5,779 nt of DNA. Origin: Desulfobacteraceae bacterium. Lineage in GTDB: Bacteria > Desulfobacterota > Desulfobacteria > Desulfobacterales > Desulfosalsimonadaceae. A model generated the notes under the pieces. It saw only the letters and a list, made by a program, of their open reading frames with translations. It was not told the DNA's origin and did not search any database. This document shows, piece after piece, positions 1 to 4,625 of the stretch (positions are counted from its first letter, which is position 1; each line of letters begins with the position of its first letter). The stretch covers positions 1 to 5,779 of the forward strand of contig SLPT01000288.1 of the NCBI GenBank assembly GCA_007131845.1, written 5' to 3'. The position numbers and the translations under genes were made by a program.

Positions 1-1723
1 CGGACTGGCCGCTCGCCTTGAGGATTTTTTCCATGTAGGCGCTCATGTCCCAGTTGTCGCCGGTCAGGCAGGATACGGAGTTTTTCAGGTGCGAGGAAGG
101 TTTGACTTCCTTGACCCGGTCTTCCAGCAGGGATTTGAGCTTGCCGAACAGATCGTTGTATTCCTCTTTTTTCGTATCGTCTTCGGGGGATTCGATGCCC
201 AGATCCCCTTTTTCGGCGCTTTTAAGGGTTTTCCCCTTGTATTCCGTGAGGGTCTGCACGACGAATTCGTCGACCGGGTCGGTCATGAGAAGGACTTCGT
301 AGTTTTTGTCTTTGAGCGCCTCTATGTGCGGGCTGTTAATGATCGATGACATGGAATCGCCGGTGATGTAGTAGATGTGCTCCTGGTCCGGCTGCATGTC
401 CGTCACGTACTGCTCCAGGGATCGCCATTTGTCCTCGGAGCGGGTGGTTTTGTAGCGAAGCAGCCCCGTGAGCCGGTCCTTGTTGTCCCAGTCGTTGTAG
501 GCGCCTTCCTTGATCACCGCACCGAACTGATCGAAAAACGTGTCGTAGTTCTCCTGATCCATCTTTTCCAGCTTGTCGAGTATTTTTTTAACAAGATTTT
601 TCCGGATGTTCCGGACCAGGGAGTCCTGCTGGAGCAGCTCGCGGCTGATGTTCAGGTTGAGATCGGGGGCGTCCACGACTCCCCGGATGAAGCGCAGGTA
701 TTCAGGCAGCAGTTCCTTGCAGTTGTCCATGATGAAAACCCGTCGGCTGTAAAGTCTCACACCATGCGACCGTTCCGGGTGAAAAAGGTCGAACGGAGCC
801 GTGGACGGGATGTAGAGCAGGGCGGTGTACTCGGTGGTCCCTTCGAGCTTGATATGGAGCCAGTCAAGGGGTGGATTCCAGTCGTGGCTGATGTGGGAGT
901 AAAAATCCTTGTATTCGTCCTCGGTGACTTCACTTTTGTTGCGGGTCCATATGGCCTTCATGGAGTTGAGTGTCTCCTCCCGGATGACTTTTTTCTTCTT
1001 GTCTTCCAGGGGTTTTCCGTCCGCATCCACAAGGGGATTGCCGTCTTCGTCGGTTTCGGATTCTTCCTTTTCAACATCCATGACGACAGGATAGCGCACG
1101 AAATCGGAATGCTGTTTGACCACGCGGCGGATGGTCCATTCCTCCGTGAAGTCATCCTCTCCGGTTTCCACGGGTTTGAGCTGCAAAATCACATCCGTGC
1201 CGCGGGTGGGCTTTTCGACTTCTTCAATGCTGAATTCCCCCTGGCCTTCGGACTCCCATTGATATCCTTTTTCGTCGAATGCACTGCGCGTTATCACGCT
1301 CACCTTATCCGCCACGATGAATGCGCTGTAGAATCCAACGCCGAACTGGCCGATCAGCTCGGTGGAGATGGTATTGTCGTTTTTCGACTGTTCGAGCGCC
1401 CGGACAAATGCGGCGGTTCCGCTTTTGGCGATGGTCCCGAGGTTTTCCACGATTTCATCGCGGGTCATGCCGAGCCCGTTGTCCGAAACCGTCAGCGTGC
1501 GGTTTTCCTTGTCCGGTATCAGTTTGATCTTGAATTCCGTGTTTCCGCCGAGGATGTCGGGATGGGTCTGGGACTCGAAGTCGATTTTGTCAATGGCGTC
1601 GGACGCATTGGAGATCAGCTCCCGCAGAAAAATTTCACGATTGGAATAAAGGGAGTTGATGATGATGTTGAGAAGCTGCTTGACTTCGGTCTGGAATTGG
1701 AAAGTCTCTGGTTTCGGTGCCAT
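1..1723 (-). CDS. htpG: Molecular chaperone HtpG (bacterial Hsp90), 3' end beyond the window
   Basis: This is an ATP-dependent cytosolic chaperone of the GHKL ATPase superfamily that works as a homodimer on late-folding clients with DnaK. 574 residues are visible; family members are usually about 620-650, so only the end of the C-terminal dimerisation domain is missing. The N-terminal ATPase domain covers residues 1-215: RELISNASDA (34-43, catalytic Glu35 and Mg-binding Asn39), DNGLGM (81-86), lid residues GTIAKSGT (96-103) and IGQFGVGFYSAF (124-135). A highly charged linker (about 218-246) follows. The middle domain has FIRGVVD (345-351) and NISREL (358-363), which contains the ATP-contacting arginine. 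The start ATG at 1723-1721 (reverse strand) has CAGGAG nine bases upstream and gives the usual family N-terminus (ETFQFQTEVKQLL). The gene is transcribed away from the rhomboid gene, with a heat-shock-like promoter upstream. No frameshift or missing catalytic residue was seen. Identification is secure. Confidence 0.98.
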   Translation of the reverse strand, partial: MAPKPETFQFQTEVKQLLNIIINSLYSNREIFLRELISNASDAIDKIDFESQTHPDILGGNTEFKIKLIPDKENRTLTVSDNGLGMTRDEIVENLGTIAKSGTAAFVRALEQSKNDNTISTELIGQFGVGFYSAFIVADKVSVITRSAFDEKGYQWESEGQGEFSIEEVEKPTRGTDVILQLKPVETGEDDFTEEWTIRRVVKQHSDFVRYPVVMDVEKEESETDEDGNPLVDADGKPLEDKKKKVIREETLNSMKAIWTRNKSEVTEDEYKDFYSHISHDWNPPLDWLHIKLEGTTEYTALLYIPSTAPFDLFHPERSHGVRLYSRRVFIMDNCKELLPEYLRFIRGVVDAPDLNLNISRELLQQDSLVRNIRKNLVKKILDKLEKMDQENYDTFFDQFGAVIKEGAYNDWDNKDRLTGLLRYKTTRSEDKWRSLEQYVTDMQPDQEHIYYITGDSMSSIINSPHIEALKDKNYEVLLMTDPVDEFVVQTLTEYKGKTLKSAEKGDLGIESPEDDTKKEEYNDLFGKLKSLLEDRVKEVKPSSHLKNSVSCLTGDNWDMSAYMEKILKASGQS

Positions 1724-1732
1724 AATGGTATA

Positions 1733-1738
1733 CTCCTG
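1733..1738 (-). promoter_or_regulatory. Ribosome binding site of htpG
   Basis: The reverse strand reads CAGGAG, nine bases before the htpG ATG at 1723-1721. It is a good Shine-Dalgarno match and supports the chosen start. Confidence 0.8.
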
Positions 1739-1784
1739 TATCGATGTAAGGTTGTTTTCGTTACCGGATTGCTTTAACTCAATA

Positions 1785-1812
1785 AAATGGGTTCGGTTTG
1801 ACGTTTGTCAAG
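1785..1812 (-). promoter_or_regulatory. Putative heat-shock (sigma-32-type) promoter of htpG
   Basis: On the reverse strand, CTTGACA (1812-1806) is followed after 13 bases by ACCCATTT (1792-1785). The known sigma-32 consensus is CTTGAAA, 13-15 bases, CCCCATnT, so each element differs by one base and the spacing fits. The same bases can be read as a sigma-70 promoter (TTGACA, 18 bases, TTTTAT at 1787-1782), so housekeeping transcription could overlap. The site lies about 60-90 bases upstream of the htpG start, and htpG is a classic sigma-32 regulon member in proteobacteria. The match is seen in the sequence; its use is inferred. Confidence 0.6.
1798..1811. repeat. Short inverted repeat over the htpG -35 element
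   Basis: TTGAC, four bases (GTTT), then GTCAA: a perfect 5-base-pair inverted repeat that includes the htpG -35 hexamer on the reverse strand. It could be a protein-binding site or chance, since half of it is dictated by the -35 sequence. No CIRCE element (TTAGCACTC...GAGTGCTAA) is present. Confidence 0.3.
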
Positions 1813-2081
1813 GGGTTGGGGGGCACGCAATGTACTTGGTGTATGATGCCAATCGCTGCTTCGCCGTGATCTATGACCAGACCCTTCCAATGTTGCCGGG
1901 GCAGCCCCCATCCCTGTCGTTAAACACAAAGGCTTCATCGTTCGTCCGGGACCGGCGTGGTAGGGAATATCAAAACAGGTTTGCGTTTTTTTTGTTTCCG
2001 GTATATGTTTCAACGATTTATGTTTCGAAGGCAATCAGGGGGCCATCCGGCGATGATTTTAACGGTGATAAAGACGGCGCG
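1813..2081. other. Divergent intergenic region with no recognised gene
   Basis: About 270 bases between the htpG promoter and the rhomboid start. Both strands can be translated over parts of it: a plus-strand frame runs into the rhomboid frame, and a minus-strand frame covers 1774-2034. Neither looks like a known protein or has a convincing ribosome binding site. The right part contains a T-run (1986-1993) and AT-rich sequence around 2002-2024, the likely place for the rhomboid promoter. The best -35/-10 pair I can make (TTGCGT at 1981, TATATG at 2002, 15-base spacer) is weak. From memory, the block at about 1940-2035 resembles dispersed intergenic sequence in Desulfobacterales genomes; this is an unverified impression. 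Confidence 0.3.
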
Positions 2082-2085
2082 ATGA
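2053..2085 (+). CDS. Possible 10-codon leader peptide coupled to the rhomboid gene
   Basis: ATG at 2053 opens a 10-residue frame (MILTVIKTAR). Its stop TGA (2083-2085) overlaps the rhomboid start in an ATGA arrangement. A partial Shine-Dalgarno sequence, AGGGGG (2037-2042), lies 10 bases before this ATG. The rhomboid ATG itself has only a poor site (GGTGA, 13 bases away), so translational coupling from this small frame would make sense. A 10-codon frame can easily arise by chance, and no attenuator-like hairpin was found. Speculative. Confidence 0.2.
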   Translation: MILTVIKTAR

Positions 2086-2948
2086 TCGAGCTTTACGAAA
2101 ACCTGTCGAAAAAAGAGGCGGAACTGTGCAGCCTTGTGCTGGATGCCTCCTTTATATCCCACCGGGTCAGGCGGCGGGGCAGGGGACTTTCCATTCTGGT
2201 GGACGAGCATAACTACGAGGCCGCGCGGGAGACGATGGCCGCGTATTTCGTGGAAAACCGGATCGAACATCCTTTTCCGGCGCCTGCGGAAGAGGATGCC
2301 GATCACGCGTATGCCGGGATATGGATGGCTGCATTTTTAGGGGCAATTCATGTTTACGTGTCAAATACCGGGTATGTCCGCGATATCTGGGACCAGTTCG
2401 GCGCATCGGCTGCAAGGATCAACGATGGAGAATGGTTTCGTACCGTCACTGCGCTGATGCTTCATGCGGACGCCGTTCACCTTGCCGGCAACATGGCCGG
2501 CATGGCCATTTTCGGAACCGCGGTCGCCCAGGTGGCCGGGTGGGGGGTCGGTTTTCTGCTGATTGTGCTGGCTGGCGCTGCCGGAAACTTTTTGAACGCG
2601 ATGATGATGCACGCAGGCCATCTTTCCATAGGGGCCTCCACCGCCGTTTTCGCGGCGGTGGGCATCCTGTCGGCGCACCAATTCGTAAGGCGCCGCAAAA
2701 CCAGCGGACGCAGGGCCCGGGCCTGGATTCCGGTTTTTGGCGGTATCGCCCTTCTGGGCATCTTGGGAACCGGCGAACGCGTCGATCTGGGGGCTCACCT
2801 GCTCGGATTTGCCGCCGGTATCGGGACGGGCATGCTTTACGGCATTCTCGGCCCCGGCCGCACGGATGAACGGATCCAATGGGTCTGTGCATGCGCAGCC
2901 TCGGGTATTATTGTGTTTGCATGGGTGGCAGGCTACTTATACGGGTAA
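2082..2948 (+). CDS. Rhomboid family intramembrane serine protease
   Basis: A 288-residue integral membrane protease that would cleave transmembrane substrates within the lipid bilayer. Residues 1-72 are soluble and resemble the small cytosolic domain preceding the rhomboid core in many proteobacterial members (SHRVRRRGRGLSILVDEHNYE, split here as SHRVRRR and LSILVDEHNYE, residues 26-46). The core has HADAVHLAGN (His128, His133, Asn137, the HxxxxHxxxN motif of TM2), GASTA (184-188, catalytic Ser186 in TM4) and GAHLLGF (237-243, catalytic His239 in TM6). I count hydrophobic segments near 78-94, 128-150, 154-175, 184-200, 214-230, 236-256 and 267-286, a 6+1 layout with an extra C-terminal helix. 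The usual GxSG is GxST here. ATG 2082 is preferred because the open frame upstream (to 1656) runs through htpG and its promoter. The HD gene follows after 22 bases. Substrate unknown; family certain. Confidence 0.93.
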   Translation: MIELYENLSKKEAELCSLVLDASFISHRVRRRGRGLSILVDEHNYEAARETMAAYFVENRIEHPFPAPAEEDADHAYAGIWMAAFLGAIHVYVSNTGYVRDIWDQFGASAARINDGEWFRTVTALMLHADAVHLAGNMAGMAIFGTAVAQVAGWGVGFLLIVLAGAAGNFLNAMMMHAGHLSIGASTAVFAAVGILSAHQFVRRRKTSGRRARAWIPVFGGIALLGILGTGERVDLGAHLLGFAAGIGTGMLYGILGPGRTDERIQWVCACAASGIIVFAWVAGYLYG

Positions 2949-2955
2949 CCGAACT

Positions 2956-2960
2956 GGAGG
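2956..2960 (+). promoter_or_regulatory. Ribosome binding site of the HD-domain gene
   Basis: GGAGG lies 10 bases before ATG 2971, just after the rhomboid stop (2946-2948). It decides the start at 2971 over the longer open frame that begins inside the rhomboid gene at 2737. Confidence 0.8.
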
Positions 2961-2970
2961 CGATATCAAA

Positions 2971-3528
2971 ATGAAAGCGATAGCCGATTTTCTTTTCGAG
3001 TCCAAAATGCTCAAGGAAATTCCCCGTACGGGATATCATTTTCTGGGTGCGGGCAGGGAGTCGGTTGCGGAGCACTGTTTTTCCGCAACTTTCATCGCTT
3101 ATGTCATGTGCCGGCTGGAGCCGGCGGCAGATCCGCTTCGCCTGGTCTTCATGTGCCTGGTACACGATATTGCCGAAGCCCGTACCGGTGATCTGAATTA
3201 CGTTCAGAAACGATATGTGAAAGCCGATGAAAAAAAAGCCATAAACGATGCCACGAGGAGCCTGCCGTTCGGAGAGGATATCCGGTCTTTGACGGAGGAA
3301 TTCAGGCGGCAGGAATCCCTGGAAGCGAAGCTGGCCCATGACGCCGATCAGCTCTCTTTTATCCTCGATCTGAAATCGATTGCCGACAGGGGGGCAAAAA
3401 CCCCCGAGAAATGGCTGCCCTATGTTGTGGATAGACTCAAGACCGATCTTGGCCGCAAGCTGGCCCAAAGCATCACGGAGCGGGACTGGGATGCCTGGTG
3501 GATAGAAAATTACACGGAGGAACCCTGA
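2971..3528 (+). CDS. HD-domain phosphohydrolase, YfbR/HDDC2-like (putative 5'-deoxynucleotidase)
   Basis: A 185-residue soluble protein, close to the usual length for this family (E. coli YfbR is about 200). The divalent-metal ligands of the HD superfamily are in place: His35 in SVAEHC, His65-Asp66 in LVHDIAEARTGDL (63-75) and Asp126 in HDADQL (123-128). The EA-x-TGD stretch after the HD pair is typical of the YfbR/HDDC2 group (HD_3 type), whose studied members dephosphorylate deoxyribonucleoside 5'-monophosphates in nucleotide-pool control. The exact substrate here cannot be read from sequence. The gene starts 22 bases after the rhomboid stop on the same strand with its own ribosome binding site, so the two are probably co-transcribed, though no functional link is obvious. 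Its stop codon lies at the edge of a palindromic element. The family call is confident; the substrate is inferred. Confidence 0.88.
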   Translation: MKAIADFLFESKMLKEIPRTGYHFLGAGRESVAEHCFSATFIAYVMCRLEPAADPLRLVFMCLVHDIAEARTGDLNYVQKRYVKADEKKAINDATRSLPFGEDIRSLTEEFRRQESLEAKLAHDADQLSFILDLKSIADRGAKTPEKWLPYVVDRLKTDLGRKLAQSITERDWDAWWIENYTEEP

Positions 3529-3551
3529 CGGCTTCGCAAAAAGTCCAATAT

Positions 3552-3575
3552 CCGGGCCTGCGCGCAGCTTCCCGG
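3552..3575. repeat. GC-rich hairpin inside the palindromic element
   Basis: CCGGG (3552-3556) pairs with CCCGG (3571-3575); between them is the 10-base perfect palindrome CTGCGCGCAG (3558-3567). No T-run follows, so it is not a standard intrinsic terminator. Confidence 0.45.
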
Positions 3576-3581
3576 GAATAT

Positions 3582-3679
3582 AGGATGTGCTGAAGAAGGA
3601 AGCGCATCGTTTTACCGCCGCCGACCAAATCTTCTGGTAAAATAACGTTTATGATGCGCTTCCTTAGTCAGCACATCCT
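3582..3679. repeat. 27-base inverted repeat pair (main stem of the element)
   Basis: The left arm 3582-3608 (AGGATGTGCTGA, two variable bases, AAGGAAGCGCATC) and the reverse complement of 3653-3679 agree at 25 of 27 positions. The two mismatches are adjacent (AG versus CT, at positions 13-14 of the arm). The 44-base loop holds a further 7-base stem. As RNA this would be a very stable hairpin of about 98 bases on either strand. The following sequence (TGTGGCGCATTT) lacks the U-run of an intrinsic terminator. Confidence 0.75.
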
Positions 3680-3728
3680 GTGGCGCATTTATAAAGCCAT
3701 CGGATCGCGATTTTTTACGAGTGCATCA

Positions 3729-3866
3729 CTCTTGATTTTTGGTTATGGATTGATTAAGTGTAACGGTTTGTCATGGTAAACGGTTTAGAGAATCTTTTAC
3801 GGTAGCATTTCCGCCATACCGGAAAAAGAAAGATACATGCAAACAAACCCGGGCGGGAGATTCTGG
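3729..3866 (+). promoter_or_regulatory. Upstream region of the HTH-EIIA gene with ACGGT repeats and weak promoter candidates
   Basis: AACGGTTT occurs twice in direct orientation (3762-3769 and 3779-3786, 17 bases apart). A third, looser copy, TTACGGTA, is at 3797-3804. An inverted repeat, TTTCCG (3808-3813), six bases, CGGAAA (3820-3825), follows. The best sigma-70 -35 candidate is TTGTCA (3768-3773, five of six matches), overlapping the first repeat; the matching -10 is poor (GAGAAT at 3788-3793 is too close at 14 bases, AATCTT at 3791-3796 is a weak match). Repeats overlapping a promoter are what an operator would look like, but no regulator has been shown to bind here. Confidence 0.35.
3855..3859 (+). 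promoter_or_regulatory. Ribosome binding site deciding the start of the HTH-EIIA gene
   Basis: GGGAG lies seven bases before ATG 3867. The upstream in-frame ATG at 3837 has only an A-rich leader (GGAAAAAGAAAGATAC), and its ten extra residues (MQTNPGGRFW) are not typical of the domain. Confidence 0.6.
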
Positions 3867-4565
3867 ATGCAGCTAAGCCTCGAAGAGCTTGCCGGGTGCC
3901 TGGATACGCACCCCGACATTGTGCTGCGATGGATCCGGCAGGGACGGATCCCTGTAAAGCGCAGACAGGACGCCTGCGTTTTTAACCCGGAGGTGCTGAA
4001 AAAATGGGCAGCAGCCCATCATGTCAGCTTCATGGCGCCGGAAAATAAGACGCCGCCGCTTCTTGAGGAAAAACCGGCCGGCCTTGCCAGGGCCATGGAA
4101 AAGGGCGGGATGTACTACGATATTCCGGGAGAGTCCGTAAGCGAGGTGCTGGGATCGGCAGTGGAGCAAATGGAGAACGTCCCGGGCCGGCATCTGAAGG
4201 ATTTACTGTTCGGGAAACTTCTGGACCGGGAGAACATGATGTCGACCGGCATCGGAAGCGGTGTGGCGGTGCCTCATCCCCGCTCGCCCGTTCAGAAACA
4301 GGAGACGGATGGGGCGTTGGCGGAGCAGATGGCGGTGTGTTTTCTCGCCCGTCCGGTCGACTGGCAGGCCGTGGACAACAAACCCGTTTTCGTCCTTTTC
4401 ATCATCGTTGCACCCACGGCCAGGCAGCACCTTCACCTGCTTTCCCGCATTTCATACTGCATGCGTGACAACGCGTTCCGGGAACTGCTTGCCGGCCGCC
4501 CGGATCCGGAGAGCCTTTTATCTGCAATCTCCGGCTATGACAGCCGCCTCGATGCGGGCGGCTAA
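3867..4565 (+). CDS. Helix-turn-helix / PTS EIIA (PtsN-like) fusion protein
   Basis: A 232-residue cytosolic protein with two parts. Residues 1-50 form an excisionase/MerR-type helix-turn-helix (LSLEELAGCLDTHPDIVLRW, then IRQGRIPVKRR and FNPEVLKKWAAAH). After a linker, residues about 85-228 are an EIIA domain of the fructose/nitrogen-PTS type: TGIGSGVAVPHPR (127-139) with His137 as the expected phosphorylated residue, a hydrophobic core strand (FVLFIIVAP) and HLHLLSRIS. EIIA(Ntr) proteins act as phosphorylation-dependent regulators, for instance of potassium uptake and sensor kinases, rather than as sugar carriers. No EI, HPr or EIIB/EIIC gene is visible here, so the phosphate donor would be encoded elsewhere. 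The ClC gene follows after 60 bases on the same strand. Starting at 3837 would add 10 residues. Domain calls are firm; the role as a DNA-binding regulator is inferred. Confidence 0.88.
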   Translation: MQLSLEELAGCLDTHPDIVLRWIRQGRIPVKRRQDACVFNPEVLKKWAAAHHVSFMAPENKTPPLLEEKPAGLARAMEKGGMYYDIPGESVSEVLGSAVEQMENVPGRHLKDLLFGKLLDRENMMSTGIGSGVAVPHPRSPVQKQETDGALAEQMAVCFLARPVDWQAVDNKPVFVLFIIVAPTARQHLHLLSRISYCMRDNAFRELLAGRPDPESLLSAISGYDSRLDAGG

Positions 4566-4577
4566 TAAAATGGGGCT

Positions 4578-4591
4578 GCCGGTTGTCCGGC
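4578..4591. repeat. Small hairpin between the HTH-EIIA and ClC genes
   Basis: GCCGG, four bases (TTGT), CCGGC: a perfect 5-base-pair stem in the 60-base gap. There is no T-run after it, so it is unlikely to end transcription; it may be incidental. Confidence 0.3.
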
Positions 4592-4611
4592 TATCAACAG
4601 GAAAACCAAAC

Positions 4612-4617
4612 AGGAGG
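4612..4617 (+). promoter_or_regulatory. Perfect Shine-Dalgarno sequence that fixes a TTG start
   Basis: AGGAGG, eight bases before TTG 4626, in the frame of the ClC protein. The first in-frame ATG (4722) lies 96 bases further and has no such site. Confidence 0.8.
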
Positions 4618-4625
4618 CATCGTCT

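Larger units (their letters stand above)
3526..3728. repeat. Nested palindromic element, MITE- or REP-like
   Basis: Several layers of inverted repeat share one centre. Outer 20-base arms at 3526-3545 and 3709-3728 match at 14 of 20 positions; the left one includes the HD gene stop codon. Inside are near-perfect 27-base arms at 3582-3608 and 3653-3679, and within their 44-base loop is TTTTACC (3610-3616) facing GGTAAAA (3636-3642). A separate GC hairpin occupies 3552-3575. There is no open reading frame for a transposase. The structure suggests a non-autonomous mobile or dispersed repeat, or a structured RNA or transcription-ending fold after the HD gene. The left arm text (GGCTTCGCAAAAAGTCC) looks familiar from Desulfobacterales intergenic regions, but I cannot verify copy number. 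Confidence 0.55.

Noticed and set aside
377..1777. A 466-codon open frame on the plus strand
   Set aside because: It lies entirely antisense to htpG in a fixed codon phase. The htpG translation shows every Hsp90 motif, whereas this frame shows no recognisable domain; it is a shadow caused by G+C-biased third positions.
1724..1900. CIRCE/HrcA operator upstream of htpG
   Set aside because: No TTAGCACTC-N9-GAGTGCTAA or close variant is present.
1774..2034. 86-codon minus-strand frame in the divergent spacer
   Set aside because: No recognisable domain, no convincing ribosome binding site, and it runs through the htpG promoter. Kept only as part of the unexplained spacer.
1656..2081. N-terminal extension of the rhomboid frame back to ATG 1656
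   Set aside because: It would overlap the htpG start, ribosome binding site and promoter, and the added 142 residues resemble no rhomboid N-terminus. ATG 2082 begins where family-like sequence starts.
2361..2892. Minus-strand frames of 148 and 172 codons opposite the rhomboid gene
   Set aside because: Antisense shadows of a gene with intact catalytic motifs; arginine/proline/glycine-rich composition with no domain.
2737..2970. Earlier start for the HD gene inside the rhomboid gene
   Set aside because: The extension is translated from rhomboid coding sequence in another frame, whereas ATG 2971 has GGAGG ten bases upstream and the normal family length.
2908..3468. 186-codon minus-strand frame opposite the HD gene
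   Set aside because: Antisense shadow; the plus strand carries the metal-binding HD residues.
3582..3679. The large hairpin as an intrinsic terminator of the HD gene
   Set aside because: The stem is long but is not followed by a T-run on either strand, so a standard intrinsic terminator cannot be claimed.
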